From positions 62,001 to 126,000 of IMG/VR virus record IMGVR_UViG_3300021142_000007: DNA of 64,000 nucleotides; one strand, written 5' to 3'. Positions 37,961-46,154 of this stretch are shown here, piece after piece. This DNA is from a virus. The first letter of the stretch is position 1. Each line of letters begins with the position of its first letter. The translations under genes were made by a program, and so were the position numbers. Under the pieces are notes generated by a model that was given only the letters and a program-made list of their open reading frames with translations, made no database searches and was not told the DNA's origin.

Positions 37961-38698
37961 ATGGGAAAAGTAAAATATAAGACTGAAGAAGAAAGAAAAC
38001 AAGCAATTATAGCTTCAAAGAAAAAATATGAATTAAAAAACGCTAATAAAATAAAAGAAAAAAATAAAATTTATCAAGAAAAGAATAAAGAAAAAATTAA
38101 TTTAAAAGGTAAAAAATGGCGTGAAAAAAATCCAGAAAAAATGAAAGAAATTTATTTAAGACAAAAGAATAAAACAGGATATAAAGATAAAAAAAATAAA
38201 TATAAGTTAGATAATAAAGAAAAAATAAAAATTAATAGTAAAATATATTGTATTAAAAACAAAGAAAAAATTGCTAACGCAAAGAAGAAATGGCTGGAAG
38301 AAAATCCAAATTATTATAAAACTTATGTCAAAAAAAGAAAATTAGAAGACCCATTTTTTAAATTAAAAACATCTATAAGAACAATAATTTATAAATCTTT
38401 AAAAAATAAAAATTTATCTAAAAAAAACAAAACCATTGATGTTCTGGGTTGTTCATTTGAACACTTTAAAAGTTATATCGAAAGTAAATTCGAACCTTGG
38501 ATGAATTGGGAAAATCAAGGGAATCCGAAAGATGGAGTTTTTGAAATAAATAAAACATGGGATATTGACCATATAATTCCGTTAAGTTCAGCTAAATCTG
38601 AAGAAGATATTATAAAATTGAACCATTATACCAATCTTCAACCATTATGTTCTTTCACAAATAGATATGTTAAAAAAGATAACTTATTTTTTAGTTAA
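37961..38698 (+). CDS. HNH homing endonuclease inserted in IF3
   Basis: 245 residues, plus strand, very Lys/Asn-rich and AT-rich compared with its neighbours. The long basic N-terminal helix region may be repeats of a DNA-binding motif (KEKNKIYQEKNKEKI, KIKINSKIYCIKNKEKIANA). The C-terminal part has the HNH core: TWDIDHIIPLSSAKSEED and NHYTNLQPLCSFTNRYVK. Its 3' end overlaps that of the intact IF3 gene by 15 bp. Confidence 0.85.
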   Translation: MGKVKYKTEEERKQAIIASKKKYELKNANKIKEKNKIYQEKNKEKINLKGKKWREKNPEKMKEIYLRQKNKTGYKDKKNKYKLDNKEKIKINSKIYCIKNKEKIANAKKKWLEENPNYYKTYVKKRKLEDPFFKLKTSIRTIIYKSLKNKNLSKKNKTIDVLGCSFEHFKSYIESKFEPWMNWENQGNPKDGVFEINKTWDIDHIIPLSSAKSEEDIIKLNHYTNLQPLCSFTNRYVKKDNLFFS

Positions 38699-39178
38699 TG
38701 GTTTAATAAAACTTGTTATTTTTTTGTCTTCCAATTTTGGTTCGCTTTGAACAACACAATATTCCTTTAAATTAAGAATAAATTTTAAAACGACAAGCAT
38801 AGCGTTATCAACAAACATTAACTCTCTTCCCTTTAAAAATAACGTTATTTTAACAGAATGCCCTTTTTCTAAGAAATTAATTATTTGCTTTATTCTATAT
38901 GAGATATCGTTTTCTGAAATATTTAAACTCAATTTCACCTCTTTCATATCCAACGACTTTTGTTTTGGCTTCTTGCTTTGCTCGTATATGAATTTTTCGT
39001 AGTTCATAATCTTACACACAGGAGGCGATGCGTTTGCGCCAATAAGAACCAAATCCATTTCCTGTGATTCAGCCAAGGCCAGAGCTTCATTAAAAGACAT
39101 AATACCTTGTTCAGCAACCCTTACTTGACTTGCTTTGATTTCTCTGTTAAGAAGATGTTGTTTTTTGTTTTTCTTCAT
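38684..39178 (-). CDS. infC: Translation initiation factor IF-3
   Basis: 164 residues with both domains. N-terminal domain: LLNREIKASQVRVAEQGIMS and LIGANASPPVCKIMNYEKFI. C-terminal domain: MKEVKLSLNISENDISYRI and GHSVKITLFLKGRELMFVDN. IF3 controls start-codon selection and ribosome recycling. The 3' half (about 38690-38950) is AT-rich and unlike the severed copy at 37675-37941, as if replaced along with the HNH gene. A phage IF3 would let the phage steer initiation toward its own mRNAs. Confidence 0.88.
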   Translation of the reverse strand: MKKNKKQHLLNREIKASQVRVAEQGIMSFNEALALAESQEMDLVLIGANASPPVCKIMNYEKFIYEQSKKPKQKSLDMKEVKLSLNISENDISYRIKQIINFLEKGHSVKITLFLKGRELMFVDNAMLVVLKFILNLKEYCVVQSEPKLEDKKITSFIKPLTKK

Positions 39179-39646
39179 TTATAAGATTTGTTTGAGTATT
39201 CTAAATATGTCATCAAATGAATTAACCATTGTTATACCATATTTCTCAGCTGTAATATCTACATTGCCTTTTCTGTAAAACCCATCTGGACAATAAACAA
39301 TAAGCTTTCTTGACTTAGCATGAAGACCAAGTTCCAATAATGAAATCGGAGATGTTGTGTTTGGGTCGAAATACATAAGTATGACATCAGCAGATTCAAG
39401 CGCATTAAGTTCCCATAGAACTTGTTCCTTGAAGTTAGGATTGGTTATCTTTTGTTCCCAAGTTGAATCCCAACCATCACGTCTTGGATTTAAAAAAATG
39501 AAAGGGTGGTCCTTTAATTCATTAACAACATTTTTCTGCCAATCAATCGCTTTACCCATTTGTATGCTACCGCCTAAGAATACACTTATATAACCATCAA
39601 CATAATTTATTTTATGCGGTGCCTTGATTTCAATTGCTTTACTCAT
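39179..39646 (-). CDS. Nucleoside 2-deoxyribosyltransferase-like protein
   Basis: 155 residues. YISVFLGGSIQMGKAIDWQ, FLNPRRDGWDSTWEQ, then QVLWELNALESADVILMYFD and the Glu in TTSPISLLELGLHAKS match the PF15891-type family. These enzymes swap or hydrolyse nucleoside bases; some relatives act on nucleotide signals. It abuts the IF3 start. Confidence 0.82.
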   Translation of the reverse strand: MSKAIEIKAPHKINYVDGYISVFLGGSIQMGKAIDWQKNVVNELKDHPFIFLNPRRDGWDSTWEQKITNPNFKEQVLWELNALESADVILMYFDPNTTSPISLLELGLHAKSRKLIVYCPDGFYRKGNVDITAEKYGITMVNSFDDIFRILKQIL

Positions 39647-39653
39647 TTATTTT

Positions 39654-39833
39654 TTAGTTTAACATTCCGTTAAATGGGTCATCATCGTCTTCGTCATCAT
39701 CATTTTCTATGTCTATTCTTTCGATTTCATCTTCTAGTTCGTCCAAAACACTTATCGACAAAGAACCAGTAGCTTCATCGTACTTGATAACTACAACGTA
39801 TTCACCTAGGTCTATTTTTTTAGTTATTTCCAT
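39654..39833 (-). CDS. Small acidic protein, 59 residues
   Basis: Start at 39831-39833 (MEITKKIDLGEYVVVIKYDE), ending in a long Asp/Glu run before DPFNGMLN. The acidic end suggests nucleic-acid mimicry or a disordered tail. Function unknown. Confidence 0.65.
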   Translation of the reverse strand: MEITKKIDLGEYVVVIKYDEATGSLSISVLDELEDEIERIDIENDDDEDDDDPFNGMLN

Positions 39834-39857
39834 AATGATATTTCTATATAAATATCA

Positions 39858-40112
39858 TCAAGAAAACCCATTTTTTATTAAATCCAGCTTTTCTTTCCTA
39901 GAAAGCTGTTTTATTCTGTATTCTTCTTTGCTGGCTTGACTTCTATCTTCAGCTTCTTTAAAGGCCAATAGAGCGACTGGGAGCCTATTTTGGGTATACT
40001 TAGCCCCCTTGCCTTTATTGTGCGTTATAAGCCTTTTATTTACGTCTGTGGTTATTCCTGTGTATAGACTACCATCACTACATTCTAGGATATAAACATA
40101 CCACTTTTTCAC
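39858..40112 (-). CDS. GIY-YIG single-domain nuclease
   Basis: 84 residues: WYVYILECSDGSLYTGITTD gives the GIY-YIG pair, followed by the conserved Arg (VNKRLITHN), a Lys/Tyr pair in GAKYTQNRLP and Glu in SKEEYRIKQLSRKEKL. This is the short YhbQ/UPF0213 form found in cells and phages. It cuts nucleic acid, but the target is not known. Overlaps the Smr gene by one base. Confidence 0.88.
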   Translation of the reverse strand: MKKWYVYILECSDGSLYTGITTDVNKRLITHNKGKGAKYTQNRLPVALLAFKEAEDRSQASKEEYRIKQLSRKEKLDLIKNGFS

Positions 40113-40333
40113 TAGTCTAGCGTTACATATAGGGTACCAGAATTGGTTAGGCTCTGCTCTGAAACGTATCCATACTCTGAAAGTATATCATTAACTACCT
40201 TTTTCATCGAATCACTATTTCCAGTGACAATTTCAATATAGCGTATTCCCAGCTTCATATTTTGCCATATGAATGGGTCCAGTAACCTAGCAACATCTTC
40301 ATGCTTAACACCATGTAAATCAATTTTTCCCAT
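40112..40333 (-). CDS. Stand-alone Smr domain protein
   Basis: 73 residues, start MGKIDLHGVKHEDVARLL, then IEIVTGNSDSMKKVVNDIL, the LDxHG and TGxG-like motifs of Smr. Smr domains cut mRNA or DNA; in bacteria the SmrB type cuts mRNA at collided ribosomes. Fits the ribosome-rescue theme of the window. Confidence 0.82.
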   Translation of the reverse strand: MGKIDLHGVKHEDVARLLDPFIWQNMKLGIRYIEIVTGNSDSMKKVVNDILSEYGYVSEQSLTNSGTLYVTLD

Positions 40334-40772
40334 CTATCAAAGCTTTTATCTTATCAAGACACATAGATTGAGTCTCATGAAGCATATTCTTGGCTTCATC
40401 AAGCATAACCCATTGATAACCATCCATTTCTGGGAACCCTCCTTTGTCTTCTGGAACAAACGAATTGCACTTCAAATCTAGGTTATCCCAATTAAGGTGT
40501 GGGTTATGACCTTCGTAGACCAAAAATGGGTGAAGAGCTTTTTTCTTGCTTCGATAATTTACCATATCCATAGCAATCATAGAGCACCCCTTGACATCCA
40601 CATTTGATTCTTCAAAGGTTTCACGTATAGCAGCATCAGCGGCTGACTCACCTTCTTCTATCTTTCCTTTTGGGATACTGAAAAAATCTGGCTTATGGTT
40701 AGTTGGATGGCATATGAGAACCATTCCATTTGTCCTAACCAAAAATACTCCAGCTGCATTTACTTTTGACAT
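40320..40772 (-). CDS. Nudix hydrolase
   Basis: 150 residues. Nudix box GKIEEGESAADAAIRETFEE (about residues 36-55), with Asn where the usual Gly stands, as SIPKG precedes it in the ApaH-replacing Ap4A branch. It hydrolyses a nucleoside diphosphate linked to another group. Overlaps the Smr gene by 14 bp. Confidence 0.88.
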   Translation of the reverse strand: MSKVNAAGVFLVRTNGMVLICHPTNHKPDFFSIPKGKIEEGESAADAAIRETFEESNVDVKGCSMIAMDMVNYRSKKKALHPFLVYEGHNPHLNWDNLDLKCNSFVPEDKGGFPEMDGYQWVMLDEAKNMLHETQSMCLDKIKALIDGKN

Positions 40773-40794
40773 CTTATATGTGTTTTGTTTTGGG

Positions 40795-41253
40795 TTAAAA
40801 ACCTAGGTTTTTCTTTGCAAGCGTTATATTAGAGTACTTGCTAACTCCTGTTATCTCTTCACCAAGCCAAGATGGTTTTACCCATTTCTCCATAGCCTTT
40901 ATAGACTTGAATTCTACTTCTACGGTTACTAGACCATTAGGAAAAGTATCGATGTCATAGTGACCCTTTCGGTTAAAGCTAAGCCTATTTTTCTCCACCC
41001 TCATAGTGGACTTATCGTACATCAACTTAGCTTCTTTTAGTGGGATTTCGTACTCAAATTCATCTCTGATTACGGATTGAGTGAACTTGATACCCAATAC
41101 AGCTTTTGAGTTATTGATTATCCTGACACGCACTTGTTTTCCCTTTTCAGCACAAATATAGGCTTGCTTTATCTTAAGCTTTTGATATGTTGCTGGTATC
41201 GGAATGCTTGCACCTTCTGCCAGTAAAAACTTCTTTTCAATTTCTTTTCCCAT
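40795..41253 (-). CDS. CYTH-type triphosphate tunnel metalloenzyme
   Basis: 152 residues. Starts with the signature MGKEIEKKFLL (ExExK), then arginines in VRVRIINN, IKFT, EYEIPL and VEVEF inside the tunnel. Bacterial members hydrolyse inorganic triphosphate or thiamine triphosphate, others make cAMP or act on RNA 5' triphosphates; the sequence cannot decide. Confidence 0.85.
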   Translation of the reverse strand: MGKEIEKKFLLAEGASIPIPATYQKLKIKQAYICAEKGKQVRVRIINNSKAVLGIKFTQSVIRDEFEYEIPLKEAKLMYDKSTMRVEKNRLSFNRKGHYDIDTFPNGLVTVEVEFKSIKAMEKWVKPSWLGEEITGVSKYSNITLAKKNLGF

Positions 41254-41257
41254 AATA

Positions 41258-41289
41258 CAAAGGTACTAAATATTTCTTGCATTGCCAAA
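41258..41289 (-). promoter_or_regulatory. Promoter, probable leaderless transcript
   Basis: -7 box TACCTTTG at 41258-41265, TTTGG at 41285-41289. The ATG of the CYTH gene follows after 4 nt. Confidence 0.8.
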
Positions 41290-41496
41290 TACCATCCCAT
41301 CTTTTTTTGAAAGCTGGCCAAATAGTTCATATTTTTTTGCTATATTATCACAATAATCAATAAGCTTATTACAAACATATCTATGGTTCTCACCAATAAT
41401 CAAAATTGGTATCCACATCCAGAAAGGAGTTGTGATTATCATTACCAAAATAAACAAATATATTATTCCAATATATAACCTTAGAAAGATTTTCAT
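41266..41496 (-). CDS. Membrane protein, 76 residues
   Basis: A long hydrophobic N-terminal half (LRLYIGIIYLFILVMIITTP, WMWIPILIIG), then a polar tail. The end overlaps the promoter at 41258. Function unknown. Confidence 0.7.
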   Translation of the reverse strand: MKIFLRLYIGIIYLFILVMIITTPFWMWIPILIIGENHRYVCNKLIDYCDNIAKKYELFGQLSKKDGMVFGNARNI

Positions 41497-43091
41497 ATTT
41501 TAAAAGTTGTAAATTCGTTATTGATAAAATTCAAGTGTTGAGCTTTACCGTCTTCATGTATAAGAACATGTGATTGTAACCATGTACTTGGGCCTACATT
41601 ATAACCAACCCTTAGTTTGGTTGAAGTACCTACAGATATTGCACCATCTTTACGGCCTGGTGTGTGAGAATGGCCAACAACTATTTTGGTGTTCAATTGA
41701 CGGAACTGTAAAAGTGAACCACGACTACCATTAGAACCTTGGTCTCCATGTTGTCCAAGCTCCCATCCTCCCTTAACCTTATAAGAGGCATTGCGACCTA
41801 GCGTAATAAACTTAGGATAGGTTTTCTTTATTAGTGCTGGTATAACACCCTCCACCTTCATAGGGTTCTTTGCGTGTTGTTCAAGAAGTATATCTGACAA
41901 TTGCATATACAACCTAGAGTTTTTATAGGTAGGTTGTTTCTTCCAGTCTTCGTTCTTTAACCATCTATCAAGGAAGTCATCATGGTTGCTTCTAACGATA
42001 ACAACATTTTTGAACTTCTCAAAGTCCTTAAGACCCTTCGTCATCATATCCAATTCTTTCTGTAGGTCATTGGTACCATTTATCTCTTTACCGTACTGAA
42101 GAAAAGGGTCCTTCATTTGATGATGTGATATCGAATCACCGTCAAATACGTCATGTAATATAACGTGATTTGGCTTGTACTTGTTCATGAACTTAAGTGT
42201 TGTATCCAAAACCTTTTGGTCATGCTGACCATAGTGTATATCACCAAGTATGATAGCTTCAATAGTCTTTATACTAGTTACCTTACCTTTTTCAACCTTA
42301 TAAATCAAATCAGTAAAAGAACCTGTCTTATCATCAGCTGTTACTTGTCTTATGAAAAAGACATCGTTATCTTTTATTTCTATGATAACAAAGCCAAGCG
42401 TATGGTGAAATTCACCCTTTTTGCCAGACTTTGAATCTGTATAATTCATAACGGTAACAGCACCAGTTGTGAGCATCATCTTAGGCTTATTACCTTCAAG
42501 GACAGGTATCATTTCCATTTGAACCTTTGGGCTACCAAACACACAAGAGTTGATTCCGCTTATACCTTGCATACCACTCATTGGGTTAACGGCTGTTGGT
42601 TGTATCTTTATATCGGACATGATAGATACGTACTTGTGAATATCATGACGATTAGCGTCAGCGTAGCGTTCAACCTCTTCAACCCAAGCTTCATTTTCAG
42701 CATCAGCAAATACCGATGTTGGATTCTTATAACGACCAAGAATTATGTGGATACTTGCATCTATCTTTTTAGCATAGGCTTCAAGGTTCTGATAAAAACC
42801 CTCATGTACTGGTGTGTTGTTTTGCGCCCAAGTAACCAAGAAGCGTTTTTTGCTTTTATCAAAAACACGTTTTTTTGCCAGAGTATATAATTCTGGTTCT
42901 GGAGTTTCTTTCTCTTTTAAGCCAAGTCTTTCACTTAACCATTTTCTGGCAGTTCTTTCTGAGATGTTATATTGAGAACCAATTTTAGTAGCTAACTGTT
43001 CAACGGTTAAAGCTAAAGATTTTCTATTTTTATAATTATCCATTATAACCAATAATTCATCATCAGTTAGTTCATTAAATTTTTTTCCCAT
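41493..43091 (-). CDS. Large metallophosphoesterase with HTH domain (possibly T5 A1-like)
   Basis: 532 residues. N-terminal helix-turn-helix (LTVEQLATKIGSQYNISERT), a middle domain with no clear match, then a phosphoesterase: IILGDIHYGQHD, ILHDVFDGDSISHH, VIVRSNHDDFLDRW and VVGHSHTPGR. The build recalls the phage T5 A1 protein, needed for host DNA breakdown, but that is a guess from layout. The first 65 codons are AT-rich, unlike the rest, and adjoin a homing-nuclease scar at 43067-43279. Confidence 0.8.
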   Translation of the reverse strand: MGKKFNELTDDELLVIMDNYKNRKSLALTVEQLATKIGSQYNISERTARKWLSERLGLKEKETPEPELYTLAKKRVFDKSKKRFLVTWAQNNTPVHEGFYQNLEAYAKKIDASIHIILGRYKNPTSVFADAENEAWVEEVERYADANRHDIHKYVSIMSDIKIQPTAVNPMSGMQGISGINSCVFGSPKVQMEMIPVLEGNKPKMMLTTGAVTVMNYTDSKSGKKGEFHHTLGFVIIEIKDNDVFFIRQVTADDKTGSFTDLIYKVEKGKVTSIKTIEAIILGDIHYGQHDQKVLDTTLKFMNKYKPNHVILHDVFDGDSISHHQMKDPFLQYGKEINGTNDLQKELDMMTKGLKDFEKFKNVVIVRSNHDDFLDRWLKNEDWKKQPTYKNSRLYMQLSDILLEQHAKNPMKVEGVIPALIKKTYPKFITLGRNASYKVKGGWELGQHGDQGSNGSRGSLLQFRQLNTKIVVGHSHTPGRKDGAISVGTSTKLRVGYNVGPSTWLQSHVLIHEDGKAQHLNFINNEFTTFKI

Positions 43092-43279
43092 ATTTTTTTA
43101 ATTTTTGAAACATTTTCATTGTATTTTACAATAACAAGTTTAATTTTATTTTTTTTACAAAATTTTATTTTTATTTTATCTTTCTTTTGTCGGTCTTTGA
43201 AGGCTTTTTCGCCACCAAAACCATCTATTGATTTATAATGTTGAATACCGTTGAATTCAATACCAAGCATCGGTTTCAA
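43067..43279 (-). pseudogene. C-terminal remnant of a homing endonuclease
   Basis: GIEFNGIQHYKS, then KDRQKKDKIKIKFCKKNKIK and LVIVKYNENVSKIKKI are the last 65 residues of the same nuclease type found complete at 44932-45639 and 51967-52884. The N-terminal part is missing. Fused out of frame to a Thg1-like fragment. Overlaps the start of 41493-43091. Confidence 0.8.
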
Positions 43280-43538
43280 GGGTATCGAAGTCTGTTAATA
43301 CTACACTGATTTCATCAGACTGCGTATATGCAAACTTAGCCCCTTGGATATTTTCACATAGGAAAACACTTGTTGCATCCATATCATCACTGAAGCCATC
43401 ATCAAATGGCTTAGTAAGATTTTTGGTGAACTTTGAGAAGCCTCTACCGTCCAAGCGGATAATGGTGATAAGTCTTCTTGTTAGGAACTGCTTTGTCCTA
43501 TCTTCGTAATGAGTTTTAATTCTATCCCCTAGATTCAT
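43257..43538 (-). pseudogene. Truncated Thg1-like 3'-5' RNA polymerase
   Basis: 93 residues: LITIIRLDGRGFSKFTK and AKFAYTQSDEISVVLTDFDT carry the metal-binding Asp residues of the Thg1-like family. Family members are far longer; this one stops right after TDAWY, where the homing-nuclease sequence begins. Thg1-like enzymes repair tRNA 5' ends or add G-1 to tRNA-His. The palm domain is cut, so the product is probably inactive. Confidence 0.8.
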
Positions 43539-43541
43539 ATC

Positions 43542-43676
43542 TTATAGTGTTATTAGTAGAAAAAACATGAGCCATCCCCAACCATCTTTTCCGTTATACG
43601 CTAGAAAAACAGAACCTGCTAACAGGGCCAATTGGAGTATTCTTCTGTATTGAATATTGTTAATTATTTGTTTCAT
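43542..43676 (-). CDS. Small membrane protein, 44 residues
   Basis: Start at 43674-43676 (MKQIINNIQYRRILQLALLA), followed by GWGWLMFFLLITL. Sits 1 bp from the PRPP synthetase gene and 3 bp from the Thg1-like fragment. Function unknown. Confidence 0.55.
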   Translation of the reverse strand: MKQIINNIQYRRILQLALLAGSVFLAYNGKDGWGWLMFFLLITL

Positions 43677-43677
43677 A

Positions 43678-44661
43678 TTATCTTGATTTTTTCAATGCTT
43701 CGTAACTGTACTCGCAATCTATCGCATAGATTGCTAATGCAATTTGGTCAGCAACTGTTAGTGTTTTTATTTTTTCGTATGCTGGTCCAGTCTCAAAAGA
43801 CTTAACCCTTAGTGAATCGCTAACTACCAACTCAACCAGCTTTGAATTGGCAATATTCTCATATGCTTTTCCAGATAAGACACCATGACTAATCAAGGCT
43901 CTTACGCTTTTGGCACCATTTTCAAGCAATACTTCAGCGGCTTTGCAAAGAGTACCAGCAGTATCAACCATGTCATCAAGGATGATAACGTCTTTGTTGG
44001 TTACAGCACCTATGATTATCATTTCATCAACCTTGTTAGCCTCTTTACGAGTCTTATCCATCATAACGATTGGTATGTTAATACCATATCTTTCGTTTAC
44101 TTGTTCTTTGATACGTTTTACCCTCTTACCAGAACCAGCATCTGGACCGCAAAATACCGTATCTTTGGTATGTATGCTACTGATATACTCGTCAAATATA
44201 TTCTTACCCTCTATATGTGTTACAGGTATTTCAAAAAACCCTTGTATTTGGTCTGCATGAAGGTCATATGTGATGATTGCCGTTGCACCAATAGCTTCAA
44301 GCTTCAAAGCCATAAGCTTAGCACCTATCGGACCTCTAACTTGGTCCTTTTTGTCACTTCTTTGATAAGGGAAAAAAGGTAATATAGGTATAATTTCTTT
44401 AGCAAAAGCCCTTTTTGCCGCGTCTATAGCCAATTCAAGTTTAATTATTTCGTCAGAATTTATTGGTGAAGTTAAAATATATACTCTTTTACCTCTAATC
44501 GAATCAATAAAATCGACAGACAATTCGCCATCAGAAAATTTCTGATTATTTATTGAACCTAAAATTAGGTTTATTTTAGCATCAAATAAATTAATTTTAT
44601 TTATTATTTTATCGGGTAATTCTTTACGGCCATCTAAGCTAACTAAAATTGATTCAATCAT
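43678..44661 (-). CDS. prs: Ribose-phosphate pyrophosphokinase (PRPP synthetase)
   Basis: 327 residues. ILPFFPYQRSDKK (flexible catalytic loop), GATAIITYDLHADQIQGFF, the PRPP loop VIILDDMVDTAGTLCKA and a C-terminal SHGVLSGKAYENI are in place. It makes PRPP from ribose 5-phosphate and ATP; PRPP is the partner of nicotinamide in NAMPT (49069-50673). Relatives in NARP1-type phages instead act on ADP-ribose, and sequence alone cannot exclude that. The first 90 codons are AT-rich, facing the homing nuclease at 44932. Confidence 0.9.
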   Translation of the reverse strand: MIESILVSLDGRKELPDKIINKINLFDAKINLILGSINNQKFSDGELSVDFIDSIRGKRVYILTSPINSDEIIKLELAIDAAKRAFAKEIIPILPFFPYQRSDKKDQVRGPIGAKLMALKLEAIGATAIITYDLHADQIQGFFEIPVTHIEGKNIFDEYISSIHTKDTVFCGPDAGSGKRVKRIKEQVNERYGINIPIVMMDKTRKEANKVDEMIIIGAVTNKDVIILDDMVDTAGTLCKAAEVLLENGAKSVRALISHGVLSGKAYENIANSKLVELVVSDSLRVKSFETGPAYEKIKTLTVADQIALAIYAIDCEYSYEALKKSR

Positions 44662-44680
44662 AATATATTTTTATTCGATA

Positions 44681-44712
44681 CAAAGGTACGAATAAATCTT
44701 GACAATAACAAA
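44681..44712 (-). promoter_or_regulatory. Promoter of the PRPP synthetase gene
   Basis: -7 box TACCTTTG at 44681-44688, TTTGT at 44708-44712. Confidence 0.8.
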
Positions 44713-44780
44713 TATTTTTAAAAATATCTGATAAAAATATGATTTTTTCAAAACGTTAAATATTTATATATAAATTAATA

Positions 44781-44930
44781 ATGGCAAGACCAAGACTAAA
44801 ACAAGAAGACCAAAAAGGCAAATTAGGTATAACTATTTCTAAAGAATTAATTACTAAAATAGAAAGAGAATCAAATAATAAATCTAAATTCATAGAAAAT
44901 CTTGTTATTAAATATTTTAAAAATAAATAA
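44781..44930 (+). CDS. Small ribbon-helix-helix-like protein
   Basis: 49 residues, start MARPRLKQEDQKGKLGITIS, then a helix pair (KELITKIERES, KFIENLVIKYF). The pattern fits an RHH DNA-binding protein. Located 1 bp before the homing nuclease 44932-45639; the same arrangement occurs at 51801-51974. Confidence 0.65.
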   Translation: MARPRLKQEDQKGKLGITISKELITKIERESNNKSKFIENLVIKYFKNK

Positions 44931-44931
44931 A

Positions 44932-45639
44932 ATGAAAAAATTAACAAGTGAAGAGATTATTAAACGATTTGTTAAAATACACGGAACTAAATATGATTAC
45001 TCTAAAGTAGTGTATACTGGTGCAAAATCAAAGGTAATAGTTATATGCCGAAAACATGGTGAATTTGGTGTTATCCTTGATAAACATGTATTGGGTTCTA
45101 ATTGTCCCAAATGTGTTGCCGAGCAGTACCACAAAGACTTTAAAAAATCAACAAATGAGTTTATAAATAGAGCTATTGAAATACATGGAGATAAATATGA
45201 TTATTCATTAGTTAATTATATCAATAATAAAACCAAAGTTAGTATCATTTGCCCTAAACATGGTATTTTCACCCAAAGAAGTAGTTCTCATATTAAAGGA
45301 TACGGGTGTAATATGTGTAAAGAAAGTTTTGGTGAGCGTAATATTAGAAAGATATTAGAAAACCGTAAAATTAACTTTAAATCTCAACATAGATTTAATG
45401 ATTGTCGTTTAAAATTACCTTTACCTTTTGATTTTTATTTACCAGAGCATAACACATGTATTGAATTTAACGGTAAACAACATTATGAATATAATCATTT
45501 TTTTGTTTCAAAAAAAGGGTTTAATGAATTACAAGAAAGAGATGAAATTAAAAGTCTCTATTGTAGAGAGAAAGGAATTAAACTTATTGTAATTAGATAT
45601 GATGAAAATATTGAAAACAAACTTACTAGTATTAACTAA
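44932..45639 (+). CDS. DUF723/Vsr-like homing endonuclease
   Basis: 235 residues, plus strand, AT-rich. Two zinc-ribbon-like repeats (HGTKYDYSKVVYTGAKSK ... CRKHGEFG ... CPKC, and a second copy) are followed by a nuclease domain with LPFDFYLPEHNTCIEFNGKQ and IKLIVIRYDEN. The Glu in IEFNG and the order fit Vsr/PD-(D/E)XK homing nucleases. Inserted between coaD and prs, with its RHH partner. Confidence 0.82.
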   Translation: MKKLTSEEIIKRFVKIHGTKYDYSKVVYTGAKSKVIVICRKHGEFGVILDKHVLGSNCPKCVAEQYHKDFKKSTNEFINRAIEIHGDKYDYSLVNYINNKTKVSIICPKHGIFTQRSSSHIKGYGCNMCKESFGERNIRKILENRKINFKSQHRFNDCRLKLPLPFDFYLPEHNTCIEFNGKQHYEYNHFFVSKKGFNELQERDEIKSLYCREKGIKLIVIRYDENIENKLTSIN

Positions 45640-45685
45640 CGAAAATCATGAGTCTCAATTGAGGAGTTAATTCTAAATAACCAAA

Positions 45686-46150
45686 TTATTCTAACAAATA
45701 ATCTTTAACCTTATCAGAACCATACTTCAAGAGTGTTCTGATACCTGAACTAGATATGTGTTCGTACTCCTTATCGCAGAATATGCTTATGAGCTGTATA
45801 TCTGGCATGAGGTCTTGCAAATAACGATATTGATTCATTTCGTACTGAAGGTCCACAGAATTTCTAAGCCCACGAATAACCGTTACATTTTCATAATGAA
45901 AAACCTCTTCTTTTTCTGGAAAATAAACGATTTGAGATTCCTTAATGAATTCGGTTAATAAACAATTATAGTCTCGAACAATGTAGTTATCCATTATTAG
46001 CTTTGGCATTGGAAGCAATGCGTTGTTTTTCTCTGGATTAAAACCTCTAGCGATTATGACCTTATCAAAAATCTTCTCGGCCTTTTGTAGTATGTTGTAG
46101 TGACCACGATGAAACGGGTTAAAACTACCAGGGTAGACTCCTAATCTCAT
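45686..46150 (-). CDS. coaD: Phosphopantetheine adenylyltransferase
   Basis: 154 residues. VYPGSFNPFHRGHYNILQ with the HxGH motif, NVTVIRGLRNSVDLQYEMNQ and the ISSSGIRTLLKYG signature are all diagnostic of CoaD. It joins ATP and 4'-phosphopantetheine to dephospho-CoA; CoaE (29850-30470) finishes the pathway. Followed closely by 46155-46376. Confidence 0.92.
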   Translation of the reverse strand: MRLGVYPGSFNPFHRGHYNILQKAEKIFDKVIIARGFNPEKNNALLPMPKLIMDNYIVRDYNCLLTEFIKESQIVYFPEKEEVFHYENVTVIRGLRNSVDLQYEMNQYRYLQDLMPDIQLISIFCDKEYEHISSSGIRTLLKYGSDKVKDYLLE

Positions 46151-46154
46151 ATGC

